From NCBI GenBank assembly GCA_023515745.1, contig JALECJ010000007.1, positions 496,001 through 560,000 of the forward strand: DNA of 64,000 bases, given 5' to 3'. The notes beneath the pieces are model-generated. The model saw nothing but the letters and a program-made list of their open reading frames with translations, had not been told where the DNA came from and ran no database searches. A program made the translations under genes and the position numbers. This DNA comes from Amoeboaphelidium protococcarum (lineage: Eukaryota > Aphelidiomycota > Aphelidea). Positions 11,419 to 23,377 of the stretch are shown here, piece by piece; the stretch's first letter is position 1, and each line of letters begins with the position of its first letter.

Positions 11419-12796
11419 ATGCAAAAGTTTTCCAACTTACCAGACATTGTAAGCACGTTTTTTTACTTAAAGAGTACTATATATATTTAATCGAATTGTA
11501 GGACACTGATGGTCAAGACGTGTTTGAGTCGTAAGATGTGGTATTGACTGAAGGGTCGCGTCAAAGAGTCAGGATTGAAGAAGACTTTGCATCTAATGTA
11601 AGACGTTTTAATCAATTTATGTAGCATAATTATTACTTCAAATAGTGTAGATGCTGGAAGATGTCAAAAGGCAGTTGAGATTGGAGAAGTAGGTGGCTGT
11701 AGATATGGAGGAGAACATTGTTCGTGAACATCTGTCCTCTAAACAGGCGCAATCCAAGTTCAAGGATGCCGTTCTTGACACTATTGGCGTTGATTTCACC
11801 AATAGGTTAGCTTAGCGAAGACAAGCAATGTACCAGGCTGCTCTTCATGGAAGCACGAAATTGCTGTCAAAGTATGGGGGTGGAGGAGACGCGTCTGCAG
11901 AGGATTTCTCGTTCAGGTCAGAGTTGCGCGAGTCTCCTCTTGACAAATTCAGACGGCTGACCTTTGAAATTGAAGAGTTGAAGCGTGAGCTGTCTCAGGG
12001 TGGTGCTACTGCTACATCGTAGACTGGTTAGTAGAATGAGAATTAAGACCCGCTGAGTTGCAAGTCTATGCTCAAGCATTTGGAGCAAATTGAATCGGAT
12101 TTATAATCATAACGCGGTTTTGTTGGTGTTTAATCTGAAAGTTCTGCTGCTAAAACGGATGGTATTGAACAATAATTGCAATATCTAAATTTTCAACGTT
12201 CTCATGATGAAGTGGCAAAGATGGTTAGTCAGGAGATTGAGTAGATAAAGAGCATTTCAAGATCTATGAATGATAAATAATTCGGCGAGTTATTGATTAA
12301 ATTATCCTAATTTGAGAAACTTGTTGGTCTGGATTCAGTTGATGCAGAAAGTGTACCAGTGAACATTATAGACACAATAAGTAAACTTGAAAAAGATGTG
12401 AAATTGCTTCTTCAGCCTGGGAAACTTGATGGATTGAGTATGAAGTGCCATAATTTGATTGCAGAGTTGGATAGTATTAGTAGCAGATCAACAGGTGAAC
12501 TTGCGTCATCAAGTGACATTTTATAAAGGAAAGCCATTGGTGATTTGTATAATTTGCTCGAGTAATCGCGTACACACTTGCATCTCCTGCCTCAACTGCT
12601 GACTAAAATATCTTCAATGAAACCTCTGATTATGAAAGCCTAATCGCTAACTGAATCTGTCGACTTGATCTCGTCTGAGTAGTCCAAGCTAACTACCAAC
12701 ATTGAGTCTTGCAAATCTCTTTTGGACAAGTTTGAGTCCACTCTGGCTTCTAATCAAGAGCAGGTTCTCAAACTGTTAAAATAGCGTTAAGAGTGA
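11419..12796 (+). CDS. DCTN2: Dynamitin, dynactin p50 subunit (three exons)
   Basis: Dynamitin holds the shoulder of dynactin, the cofactor of cytoplasmic dynein. Exons are 11419-11448, 11502-11597 and 11651-12796. Both introns are 53 bp, start GTAAG and end TGTAG, and both are phase 0. The spliced 423-residue product opens with the family signature MQKFSNLPDI then DTDGQDVFESQD (compare LPGIARNEPDVYETSD in animals). It continues as long amphipathic coiled coil containing SPLDKFRRLTFEIEELKREL. Length is close to the animal protein (401). The C-terminal half is poorly conserved in sequence but keeps the heptad pattern. VAP follows on the same strand after 180 bp. Confidence 0.9.
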
Positions 12797-12976
12797 GGAA
12801 CATGATATTAATTGTCCGTCTATCAACTGAGTGAATGTGAAATTTGAAACGGATCTTTCATATTGAACGCGTCGTTCGTCCTTTCTTTACTTTTCCGTGT
12901 TACTCAGCCGTCAGGAGTATCTCTCTATTTCAACTCCATCTTGCTCTCTAGCAAGCAATTGACAAGCTTTTAAATT

Positions 12977-13871
12977 ATGACTTCTTTGGTGGAGACTTCT
13001 TCATAGTCTTTTATATTCTCTGGTATGTATTAAATTGTATTGCGGCTGTATATGATTCGCATTTCATATGGTAATGTAGGCTCTAGGCAAGCGTCTGGAT
13101 ATGTGAGTAAAATTCAGCTGTTTCACGCTGGTCTTGAGCAATTAACCGTGGCATATAAATTGAAAACCAATGCCCCGTCCAAGTACTCTGTCAGGCCAGT
13201 CTATGGAATTATTCAACCGCTAAGTAGAATTGATGTATACGGTAAGTCATCCTGGTAGAAGTTAAGACTGAAAAGTATTTATCCAATTTAACTCAAAACC
13301 ATGTAGTTAAATGTGATGGCGAAATTGATGAAAGTGACAAGTTTCTTCTCTAATTAGTTAGATTGACTGCTCTTGAGGATGGATAATCTGCCGAATTTGT
13401 AATATTTTGTTATCGTGACTTCTTATCACTATTCTCAATGTGTGATAATGATAAGAAATAATTATGTAGTGGAAAACTGTTCCAAGATCTCGAATTGAAC
13501 AACGACTCTTGGACTGTCAATTGAACATTAGGCCGCGATCTGGTATGAACGATGTTGGCTCGATTGCTTCAATCTCTGACGTTCCACCAGTAAGTTATCG
13601 CCTATTACATTCAGTATCATACACCAGTTATACTTCATTAGTCTTTGATGTGTAGGAAAGAATCCTGGTGGCCAAGAACGAAAAAAGTGGAGTAACATTT
13701 GCAGCACTGATCGTGTTCTCTCTGCCGATTTTGCTGTCACTGGCCGTTGTGTTTCTGCCGCAGGAAATCAGAGACGAAACGATGAAACACTCGCGACACT
13801 TATTTGATCAATTCCTCAACAAGACTGATGATGCTATTGCATATTTAAGATTGATGACGAGGTAATAATGA
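12977..13871 (+). CDS. VAP-family MSP-domain ER membrane protein (five exons)
   Basis: VAPs anchor FFAT-motif proteins to the ER and build membrane contact sites. Exons are 12977-13022, 13080-13241, 13307-13398, 13470-13589 and 13656-13871. The introns are 57, 65, 71 and 66 bp and all end TGTAG. Splicing restores one 211-residue protein with an MSP domain (KLKTNAPSKYSVRPVYGIIQ, then DKFLLQLVRL and SAEFWKTVPRSRIEQRLDC) and a TM segment GVTFAALIVFSLPILLSLAV. Unlike animal VAPs, about 45 residues follow the TM segment. The end is AGG TAA TAA TGA, so two glutamines precede the stop. Intron 3 was found because without it the frame hits TGA before the TM. Confidence 0.88.
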
Positions 13872-13944
13872 AATACGCGTTAGTATAAAGTTAATGAATT
13901 TGACACTTGAAAATCTTTATACAAAGAAGCAGTCAGTCAGTCAT

Positions 13945-14387
13945 TCATTACATTCTATCTTGCTCCAATTATGTCAGAAACGCTTCAAGTTCCAATGTCA
14001 AATCTTCCAAGTACTTTACACGCGCCACAATTTCATCAACTTGCTGAGGAAGATTATCAAAAGACCCATCTACATCATTTACTTATTGCAGCATAATAAT
14101 CATTGACAATAAAGTTAAAGACAATTACATAGATTTGAGATTTATGACGCCTGCTATAAAGTTGACTGTACTCTGTTGTTCAAGTCTGCATAAATGTCAT
14201 TTACCGTGTTGTTAAAGGACTCCATGAGAGAAAGTTCATGGGTCATTGGGTCTACATCAAATCTCCGTCAGTGTCCTTGTAACTAATGGTACTCAGATTT
14301 ACTCATAATGTTGGATTTTATTTAATCGCATATTCTTTCTTCTAGCTCACTAATTTCCGCAGAACTATATTAAGTGTCCATCATCAA
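13945..14387 (-). CDS. Small coiled-coil protein, three exons, unidentified
   Basis: Exons on the minus strand are 14387-14303, 14251-14129 and 14069-13945. The introns are 51 and 59 bp, start GTAAAT and GTAATT, and end TGTAG. Two ATGs stand in tandem at the start; I chose the first. The 110-residue product is nearly all helix (ISELEERICDQIK, ESFNNTVNDIYADLNNRVQ, QVDEIVARVKYLEDLTLELEAF). Size and heptads resemble small subunits of complexes such as BLOC-1/BORC or dynactin p24, but no signature decides. It ends ATG TAA TGA and is convergent with VAP, 73 bp apart. Confidence 0.65.
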
Positions 14388-14548
14388 ATTCTACGGTAAA
14401 CAATAGTTACGATTAAAGTAGCGCTAATCTTTGCACGCGTCTATTCGAGCTAATTAGACCACGAAATTGGGAGAGAAATTTTTTTTATTCTTCAAATTAG
14501 TATTCAATTATTCATCTCCAGTTAGATATCCAAGCTCTTATGAACAAC

Positions 14549-16148
14549 TCAAATATTTGAGTCATGCGTATCGCCACTTGACATGGAGTCGGAGCCAGGA
14601 TCAGACTCTTCTAGAGTGGTCGCGTGTGCGGTGTGATCAGCCGAATGGACATTGCAAAATGAACAGTTGCACGTCATGCATTCTGCAACTTTGATCTCAC
14701 CGCATTTCGCACACTTGGACATGTCTTAAGTAGGCAAAGATGTTGACTCAATCTGGACAATCTGCTGCTTCAGACTGTCCAGGCGGAAAGAGCTCGTGTG
14801 GGCACGTTTGAAGTTTTACAGAATATCACCGGCGTATGACTGCTGGGGGAAAACTGCATCCATACACATCTTTAACGCCAAGCAGTATAACGGCGACTCC
14901 AACTGCTCACAGGTCACCAAATTTCCTGGCTTTACTTACACTGCACGCATCAACTAATCCTAATCCATGTCAGGCAGCTCTGACAGAGCATGGAGTACAG
15001 AGACTGCCAGGAACGCGCGTCTAGGATCCGCAGCATAACAAATACTGAACCAGATTGGCAGCTTGGCAACGATAGACTGTGGATTTTTATAATGACACGA
15101 TGCCATCCAACTTGCCACATAGCTCTAGGCGAACCAATCACTGCGAAATTTAGCAGTCTTCTCATATCCGGGCAGCTCAGCAATCATGTTCTCCAAGACA
15201 CGACAATCGGCTTTCAACAGAGGGATGTTCCATAAGCCAGTTGCTCTGGCCAGTCTACTCACCATATCCGCAACAACTGCTGGCTAATACATCAATGATA
15301 ACACGAAGCATAGCAAACCAATTTCTTGTGTGTATATCGGCAAATGAATGGCTTTCATGACGCATGCGACAATACTCTGCGCCGTGCTCGAAACTTCCTT
15401 TGAAATCTCTCCCAACTAACGATTGATATCTTTCTAAAGCAACTCAACCTGATGGCCAATGCAAAGTCCTTGCTCCATCATATTCTCAAATTCAAGCAGC
15501 GGCGTTACTGGCGGCAGATTACTCAATGTCAAATTCACCTTCCAAAATGGCATCATTCATTTCTGACGCGTCCGCCATGTAGTCCAGTATGTTTGCAGTT
15601 AATTTCTTACTCTTCAATATATAGCCCATAGACGCGTTTGATGATGCAAGCTGCAGTATATATCCCTGTGTGCCAAAGTACGACTGAGACGCAAGTGAAA
15701 TAGATGGTTCTGCTAAGGAGGAGTTACTAGCTGGATTGCATGGCTCAGTGTAACAATTTGCAACATCGGTATCAGAGGCATAGGTGTCAGATGGCAATTC
15801 TACAGCATCCTGCAATCTGACTGAGTTTATACGCGGCAGCTGATGGTGCGTTTCTTTCCCTTGCGATCCAGATTGTGCCTGTTACAGGCTCAGCAAAGCT
15901 CGTTCTTCAAACTGTACAATTGGTTGATTTGTGGATAACTTTCTCAAAATGGGCATTACCAGACAAACTGCCACATCAGATGTATTGGCTATCAGTCCCA
16001 ACTTCTATGCCTGGAGTCCTTGGTCACTCTTCTTCCATCTCTCATACATTTTGATAGCTCTGCGGTCCTTGCTCCACACCGTGTCGACGCCAGGCAGTTT
16101 CTGCCACAGCTTTGGCAAGTTAATTAGGCCACTATCAGTCTTACTCAT
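14549..16148 (-). pseudogene. B-box-like zinc-finger protein, copy 1, with one frameshift
   Basis: Two overlapping minus-strand frames together encode about 530 residues that align over their whole length with the gene at 34965-36474. Shared blocks include VWSKD...RWKK, LVMP-LRKL, ANILDY, a W-rich block WMASCHYKN, DPRRAF and KPGNL. The C terminus has a Cys/His cluster KCAKCGEIKVAECMTCNCSF with pattern CX2CX7CX2CX4CX2HX3HX2H, typical of B-box-like zinc binding. A single extra base near 15540-15552 (at GCCATTTTGG) shifts the frame. The span is 1,600 nt, one more than a multiple of three. No TGTAG-type intron can bridge it. It is either a genuine inactivating indel or a homopolymer error in the assembly. 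Function unknown. Confidence 0.65.
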
Positions 16149-16616
16149 CTTGATGTGATTTAAATATGTTGTTTCCACTTATGTGGAGACAGTCAGCTCT
16201 ACAGGTTCTTCCTGGTTGGCTTAACCTTGCTGCTTGCGCGTTGTTTGTACTATTTATTCTATTTATACAGAGGTGGCCATCATTCAAGCCCTGTTTTCCC
16301 GGCTTTGCAGTTCAAGCCGGTTAGATAGTTGTACAGGAGAGGAGGCGAACCTCCCACCGCTGTTTTCAGCCCTTACTCTGCTCAGAGCGTGGGCTTACTC
16401 CCGTCCACAGGAACACAGGCCCATTCGTTCCCTTGTGGTTATCCATGTTATATCTTGTATACATTCCTTACAATCTTCGTTCATCAGTTTTTATGATACG
16501 TGGGCTGCCCGTATTATTATTACCAGCAGAGACACGAGAACCACCGTTCCAATCGACATATTTGTCAGTCATGGAAAACACTATTTCCAGATAACATTAT
16601 ATTCAATTACTCAAAT
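16149..16616. other. Intergenic region with a GC-rich, hairpin-forming island
   Basis: No credible protein gene. Positions 16280-16450 are clearly richer in G+C than the flanks. They contain two strong perfect hairpins: 16299-16320 (CCGGCTT, 8-nt loop, AAGCCGG) and 16341-16354 (GGAGG CGAA CCTCC; UUCG loop if read on the minus strand). Such a pair suggests a structured non-coding RNA, but I could not match it to SRP, RNase P, snRNA or tRNA. Confidence 0.35.
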
Positions 16617-17034
16617 TCACTATTCAAAAATCCTCCCAAGAAGAGAGGCGACATACTACTGATCACCAATCACAGCTAATGCCTCAATCTTCGTGACTTG
16701 ATAGACTTTTAACGCCTCTGACATTTCACGTGCCACTTCATAATTTCTATTCTCTAAAATCTAGATTACTGTGGCCTTGTTAAAACTTCTCGATCGAATC
16801 AACTAGATCTTCAAATGCTCCAGTATTCTTTTCTTGAAGGCATCCTTACACGATTGAATATCAAAGTTAGTATATCGATGAATTGAGGAACATCGCTAGT
16901 TCCAAATTGCTTTGATGCATAGCATTGTTGGCCATCTGTGCTGCTTGCGCGTCATCTTGATTTTGAAACAAAAGATGGGTTGTCGGCGGGCTGGGCTCTT
17001 TTCCGCGGCATTCTTGACAGGATGGTTTCACCAT
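16617..17034 (-). pseudogene. Unknown small gene with a frameshift
   Basis: The first frame starts at an ATG (17034) and encodes MVKPSCQECRGKEPSPPTTH with a CX2C pair, then runs about 60 codons before TGA. A second frame displaced by one base picks up directly and reads KDAFKKRILEHLKIQ, NKATVIQILENRNYEVAREM and SEALKVYQVTKIEALAVIG before GAA TAG TGA. The second part faintly resembles RPB4/RPC9-type helical domains (ALK-x3-LTKAE), which is not decisive. No intron with a TGTAG end lies between the frames. Alternatively the gene begins at an internal ATG in the second frame. Confidence 0.4.
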
Positions 17035-17550
17035 TGTGATTGTCAGCTGGTTTCTACTGAAAACATAATGTGAAGGGATTTTGTTGGTGCTGCTATTGAC
17101 TTGCGGTGACTTTCCGGCTGATTTGACTCACTGTAGCGTGAAGTATGATCGCTATAGCTAGACTATGTTATTTGCAAGTCAGGTGGAGTTGGAAAAACGC
17201 TTCAACCGTAGATTGATCTTTCTTGATTTCAATTTGGCTTGCTGTTTAAGTAGTTGCCAGTGTACGGAATTGCATCGTCACACGCGCATAGAAATCGCCC
17301 ACCTGTAACACTGCGCCTTTTGTCGCTGTTGAACAATTCTATTTCCAAGTTGGACAGAACAAATGACGCGACTCATCAATCATGTGTCGCAGTTTAAAGC
17401 TTTCAAAGTAAGACTTACAACTATTCTCCTTGTTTTAGTTGGAAAATACCAACAAGCACAAAGCAATGCGACCGGTTTCTCCCTTTCTTTTTCTCTTTTC
17501 CGTTTTGAAACAAAACTCAAAATTCTAAATATTTGACGCGTCTTTAAAAG
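17035..17550. other. Divergent promoter region upstream of the HDAC
   Basis: No gene seen. The region lies between a minus-strand small gene and the plus-strand HDAC. GACGCGTC lies about 10 bp before the HDAC start codon. Confidence 0.4.
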
Positions 17551-19956
17551 ATGAGCATTTATGGCGGAAATCTGTAAAAGAGGACAGCTATTGTTTATGA
17601 TAACCGATATCTGAACCACATGCCCATTGATTAGAATGATATGGACCATCCTGAATCTCCATACAGACTTCGCGCTATTTATCAGGCCTTGAAATCTGCA
17701 AACTTGTTGCAGAGACTGCATGTTATTACTCCCAATCCCTGTTCTAAAGATGATGTATTGAACACTCATAAAGAGTATTTGTATAATCGTATGCTAAAGA
17801 CTGAGAGTATGACACTCGATGAGTTAATGGTGGCCAGTAACACGTGGTATAACTCTGTTTATATGAATGAAAGCACCTTTGGATGCGCAATGCTTGCCGT
17901 GGGTGGCGTGATAGATTGCGTTCTATCTGTGTGGCAGGGCGCGTTTGACAATGGACTCGCAATGATACGCCCACCATCACATCACGCTGAACCAGATCAA
18001 GCGATGGGATTCTGTATCTTTAATAGTGTGGCCATAGCTGCTAGAAAGTTGATAAATGAACATGGAGCTCGCAGAATTCTGATTGTAGACTGGGATGTAC
18101 ATCATGGTAATGGCACTCAGGAGGCTTTTTATGACGATCCGGAGGTGTTGTTCGTGTCCATTCATAGATATGAAGACGGTACATTCTATCCGAGTAGTGA
18201 GACTGCGAATTACACGTACGCTGGTGGTCCTAATGCTAGAGGGTACAATATCAATATTCCATGGCCTTGTGCTGGATTTGGCAACTTTGACTACCTGCAT
18301 GTATTCCATAAGATTATACTTCCGATTTCCACGTAATTCAAACCAGAGATTGTGATAATATCTGCCGGATTTGATGCTGCGTATAATGATCCTCTCGGTG
18401 GGAATGAACTTACTTTTGAAGCTTATGCGCAAATGACACATCTCCTTTAATCCGTATGCAGTAAAGTTGTTATTTGTCTGGAAGGCGGGTATCATCTGCT
18501 GGATATATCACGCGCTGTTGTTGCATGCACTAAAGTATTACTCGGTTAAAGTCCACCTTAATTGCCTGATGACCCTGCAAAGAGTGCATAAGATTATGAT
18601 TTAAACGGTAATTAATTTAGTGATAGTGACCAGAGTGAAGGCGATGATGTTGACGGCGGCGCAGAAAATGATATTGCTGCTGCTGCTGATAATAATGATG
18701 ATGATGATATGGATGAGGAGCGTATGGCTTTATTGCGTGAACTAGAAGAATTGAATGAAGAAGGAGCAGAGGCGGAAGTGGCTGGTGAGAGCAATGAGCA
18801 CCATAATGGTGCTTCAGAGTCCAAGTCTGGGAATAAGTAAGGTATCATTTAAAGTAGACTGCCTTCTAGAGAGTGCGTAGAGCTATGTAATGTCCTCGTG
18901 CCGTTCTTTTCGTAATACTGGCCTGCCTTGGGTGGTTCCGTTAATTAGACACCACATAAGGACTCATAGCTTGCAGTTAGTCATTAGGAGGTGTTCAATG
19001 GTTGGATGATGCATTCTTTGACTCAAGGTCTATGCAAAGATTCTATTGCTTTCAAGATTGATTGTTAGCAGATTGATAATAGAGACTTTGTGCAGTACGG
19101 TCTTGATGCCACTCAGATAGTTGCGTCCCGAATCCAAGATAATTAGGGTGATAAACATCTCCTAATCATTGACTCTTATCATTTGCATACCTCTGCAAAT
19201 GACAGTGATCAAGTAGCTGTTCCAGCTGGACTATTATTATTGCGGCATTTTCTGAGTTGGACTGATTGCGTGGATGGAAGTTTAATGCTATTTAATGGTT
19301 TTGATGGTAATCTTGGCAGAAATTCACCATATCCACAGCTTAAACGACCTTCTAGACACGTTGAACTTACCAAACGCGCTTATTTGTTGAGTTCAATATC
19401 CTCTGTCTTGCGTGGCAAATAGCATGATGAAACATCGAATTCCAGAGTCACCATAGTATTAGCTGAAGCGTTTCTTAAGTACTCTTTGGATCTTTTGTCT
19501 TTAATCGCTGAAATGGGCGTCCAGTTCAAGATTATTGTTCTATTAAACAGGTTAAGTGCTTTCTATTAGAGCATTGACTACCAAAGTATGTTGGATTAGA
19601 ATTTGAAATAGAACATTGTATTTGTGGCCTTGAAATAGGATGATGCTCATTAGTCACCAAGTAAATAAGAGGAGATTTTACACTTGAGCAAGAAGAGAAA
19701 GGTATAAGAGACTCTTGGTGAAGATTATCCTACTCATCATAATCAACATCATGCTGAAGACAATGAAGGAGTCGTGTAAAACACTGTTGATCACGAGTCA
19801 TTACCATCCGTTTCTGTGAAAACAATCAGCACTCAGAATAATAATATTGTTCGACAGGACATTAATGGATTTAAAGTATTGACTGTCGATTGTAAGACCA
19901 TCTCTGAGTTATTATCAGCTAAATACCAAGATTTCCTACTCGAGGAGATTAATTGA
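17551..19956 (+). CDS. Class II histone deacetylase with long C-terminal extension
   Basis: Zn-dependent lysine deacetylase of the HDA1/HDAC6 type. Catalytic landmarks in the 801-residue product: HPESPYRL near residue 32, the His-His dyad in [18 protein letters not shown] near 142, the metal-binding [15 protein letters not shown] near 180, [13 protein letters not shown] near 271, and LEGGYHL near 310 with the catalytic Tyr. The ATG at 17551 reads through TAA and TAG codons into [16 protein letters not shown]. After the catalytic domain comes an acidic linker (residues about 350-430), then about 370 residues with alternating hydrophobic segments. This is where yeast Hda1 carries an Arb2 domain, but I cannot confirm the identity. 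No intron. Confidence 0.92.
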
Positions 19957-20036
19957 CTATAAATTAAAAATTCTAATAAATAAATACTATTGAAAATATT
20001 GACATTTCATTTCCTGTTATCATATGAAAGAAGATA

Positions 20037-21554
20037 TCAATTTTGAGGTGGAATAGCACTGGCCGCTCTTCTTTACTACATTGACTTTCTCCATGGCCAT
20101 TCTTGCTAATTACCATTTAACCATGTCATATCAATGTCGCTCTTTTTATAATCAGCCTGCGCCATAACGTTCTCTTTACCAATAGATTACTGCTTCTAGC
20201 TCTCTTGTTATTACTACTACTACTACAAAAATAAAGACTTGATTTGCTCAAATCTAGCCCGCTCCTCCTGAAGTTAAAATTTCTCTTACGCGGCGACTCT
20301 CTTCATCTCAATGGCCTCCAGTCGCAACTACTCTGCCTGGTTAATCATTTCATTCACCTCCTTCTTGGTTCTCAAAGCGTCTTTGTACACTTATTCAGCA
20401 TTATGTTCTCTATCCTTGAGCTATTTCAGTGTTGACTTGGACTATTATATCTTGGATTCCAGTGATGATTACTCGAATTGCATCTATTCCAATTTTGACT
20501 AAATATCATTGAGAGAAGATTTGGCTTCCACCTGATTAGATCTCATCTCATCCAACTCCTTCTTCAACTACACCTTCTCATATATCCAGTTTTATCTCTC
20601 TTTATCACATTCTATTTTGACACTCTTCTGCATTGAATCCAAGTCTTTTTATATCTTTGATCTATTGGCCTCAAACTCTATTCTATCTGCATTCAACTTT
20701 GACTTGGCCTCTTAAAGATCTTACTACTATACTTTATACTCATCTTCAAACTGTATTCTAAGCAATTGCAACTCTGCCAACTACTCTTTGACATTTCTAG
20801 ACAGTCCACCAACGCTCTCATTAACAACTCCGATATACTTATAAACTTGATCAAACTTGGGCACCAACTAACTTATTATATTAGTAGACGCGGATTTCAT
20901 GGATGATGTGATATATTCTTATGTCTATGATTAAGAGTCAGCGATATATCTCTAGACATCACCTTCAATAGCATTCTACATCATCTGACCAACCAGGGAG
21001 ATAATCTAGTCTCTGAAGGCTTCTCCGGACAATTTAAGTTCTGATCTCAACAATTGCTGTTACTATCTAGAGTTTTGCTCTAAATGAGACCTATACTCTT
21101 ACTGATGATCATCCAAGGCTTATTGCATTATTTCCTAATTCTTTTACTATATCTATAATTACTGCAAAACCTCTTGAAGCAATCCAGTTTAAATTTAATA
21201 CATGCTCTGGCCATAATCTTGCTTCTTGTTAAACGTAAGAGTACGACCAGACTACTTCTACTATAATTACTTTACAGAGAGATCTTCAAGACTCAGAACA
21301 TCTTTAAAAGGCAGAGCTGACTACTTTTATCGATCTTTAATATGTACTTAATCATCATCATCATCATCCTCTATTCTACCGTTGATAATTTTCTACTTTA
21401 ATACATTGTCATTTCTATTAAGAGATGGATCTTGAATATCAAATTTGCCTTATGGACGATCATTATCTCCACCAGAAACCTTAGACTTTTACTTTAACCA
21501 AATGGGTGTAGTCTCATTCAAAAGTTCATCAATGTTCAACTCTTCACCAGACAT
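20037..21554 (-). CDS. Gln-rich coiled-coil protein, 505 residues
   Basis: The frame uses dozens of TAA/TAG glutamines and would look like non-coding DNA under the standard code. The N-terminal 130 residues are polar, with an acidic run of six Asp. Long uninterrupted coiled coil follows from about 130 to 450 (for example LQQLQIQQKNQEIMQQALDD and EFEANRSKIQKDLDSMQKS). A poly-Gln tract is encoded mainly by TAG. The tail DMTWLNGNQQEWPWRKSM is Trp-containing and basic. It could be a cytoskeletal or ciliary/centrosomal scaffold; no family was recognised. It is convergent with the HDAC, 80 bp apart. Confidence 0.8.
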
Positions 21555-21950
21555 TACTTTATAAGTGTTCAAATCTTTTATACTAGTAGAAATGCGTACA
21601 ATGTATTAGTGACAGCAGTCAACAGAGATGACAGTGTGAATGAGTTGGAGTTAAATGCAAGAACGATTAACATTGGAAGGAAACGGGCAATGGCTGAAAC
21701 AAAACAATTTGTGGAACGTCTCGTCGTGTCGTTGGATGAACGATCATTAAGTGCAAGAGACTCTGCGTGTTATAAGAGCCGCTGGGCGTAATCAGGGGAC
21801 GGATTACCTTCAAAGGGATGATTCGCTCTGTTGTTGACCTGATTGAAATTAAATTGATTTTGGTTGATCCTCAAGAATATCTACTTAACTATTCTATTTT
21901 CAATAATTAATCGCTGTGTTGGAATTAAAAGATTACATCTTATTTAAGGA
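21555..21950. other. Shared intergenic region of a divergent gene pair
   Basis: An open stretch around 21609-21830 lacks an ATG and any glutamine-coded TAR until its end, so I do not call it. The region probably contains promoters for both flanking genes. Confidence 0.4.
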
Positions 21951-22562
21951 ATGGAAGCGTTTAAATCTGCTCTTAGTACATTCATTGGTTGTCTTCTGTA
22001 TCCTCTGATCGCGTGTTACAATGTTGTTGAAGATGCTGTGCACTCTTACAAAACACGCTTTATTTATGATAGAATCAGTCGGCGATATTAGAATCATGAT
22101 TTGGAATTTGAGTCTTTGATCGAGGCGTAGACGGATTTGACGGATGAGCTGGATAGGCGGCGTAGTATTGGAAAGTATAAACATGATAATAAGCTGTAGT
22201 AGTAGTAGTAGTAATAACACGATAAGTTTAAGGATTCCACAAACAATCGTCAAGAGGCAAGAATTGATATTGCAGATGATAATCGATCGCTGCTCGATGT
22301 CGATTACACGCATCAGTCTGCATCTCTCATGTCGTCTTAATAAGTGCAAGATCTTAGTTTTGTCTCCACTTCTGATGATCAGTAATTTGATTAACAGTTA
22401 GGATCGAACGATGATTATGAGAGCGAAGAGTTATTGCTTGAGAGCGAGCGCTTCATGGGAGATTTGGGGAATTGGAATAGTAATAATAAGTATGGGCAAT
22501 TTGATACATCATTTGGAAATTCGAATCCTTCCATTGATTTTGAAGAATTTATCAATGAGTGA
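21951..22562 (+). CDS. Unknown 203-residue protein with hydrophobic N terminus and polyQ
   Basis: The product starts with an amphipathic or membrane-associating helix (FKSALSTFIGCLLYPLIACY, residues 4-23), then a charged segment rich in Arg and Asp. A run of seven glutamines, encoded almost only by TAG and TAA, follows, then an acidic C-terminal half (YESEELLLESERFMGDL). The short hydrophobic stretch could be a signal anchor or peripheral membrane helix. No homology was recognised. It is followed by TSR2 on the same strand after 120 bp. Confidence 0.65.
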
Positions 22563-22683
22563 TTTCTGACTTTTAATTCAATTTTGTATTTTTGGCGCAT
22601 TCTCTCCGATTTCGTCTTACATTTTCACTTTTTTACTAGGGAGTCTTAATCACATATCACTACTGTATGTACTAAGATATAAA

Positions 22684-23274
22684 ATGACTGCTTAAATTTA
22701 AAAATCGAGTCTGTTGTAAAGGATATAGGTGCTGATATAGACATGGGACGCGTTATAATTGTCGATATAGAACGATGGTGATGGGTTGGAGCGAGCTTTG
22801 GGGAAACGATAGTCGCTGTGTGAAGAACTAGTGTCATATATGACCGAGTATGGAGACCGTGTTGATGTTGATGATTTGGTGGATTTCTACGATGCATTTT
22901 TCGCTGATGTTTTTGATATTCAAGTATAAGATGGCTCGATTGATTAATATGCAGAGCTATCCCTCGCCTTATACAATGAGTATAGTGGTAGCGATCAAGA
23001 TCCAGTTTGGAAGAGGGTGCAAGCAATGTCGGAAAGTAAGGTGAAAGTGAATACTGATATACAAATAATACCTGATGATCATATGAACGGATTGCCAGAT
23101 ATTGTTATGCACAATGATATTGAAATGTCTGGTAATGCTGCTGCAGTAGATGATATGAGCGATTAAATGACTATTGACTCTCGGTAAACTGCTTCGTAAA
23201 AGGCTATGGCGAACCAGCCGGATGAGGATGGATGGATCACGGTGACGCGTAAAGGTAAAGGTAGAAATGTATGA
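22684..23274 (+). CDS. TSR2: TSR2-like pre-rRNA processing / Rps26 escort protein
   Basis: TSR2 chaperones ribosomal protein eS26 and is needed for 20S pre-rRNA processing. The 196-residue product has the family layout. An N-terminal helical part carries the WDALQLSIQNDGDGL block (family: W-x-AL-x-LAV-x-N). The middle has DDLVDFYDAFFADVF and QDGSIDQYAELSLALYNEY. The C-terminal signature DEDGWITVTRKGKGR corresponds to DGWTVV-x-R-K. The central part is acidic. Many glutamines are TAA/TAG. No intron. Confidence 0.8.
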
Positions 23275-23377
23275 GTGAATATTGTAAAGGCGATTTAAAG
23301 TGATTGTTAATCAACTCTATCTTTTAACACTTCACGTCATCATAAACACATATTTTTATTTATTTTGACTTGATCAA

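Noticed and set aside
13242-13260. A 17-19 bp GTAAGT...TAG segment as a tiny intron in VAP
   Set aside because: The longer 65-bp intron ending TGTAG at 13306 restores the MSP-domain frame; the tiny one does not.
15519-15553. A short intron to explain the frameshift in B-box-like copy 1
   Set aside because: No GT...TGTAG segment exists there, and the alignment with copy 2 needs only one base removed.
16234-16662. Plus-strand open frame of about 140 codons over the GC-rich island
   Set aside because: Composition is not protein-like and it contains the perfect hairpins; it is better explained as non-coding sequence.
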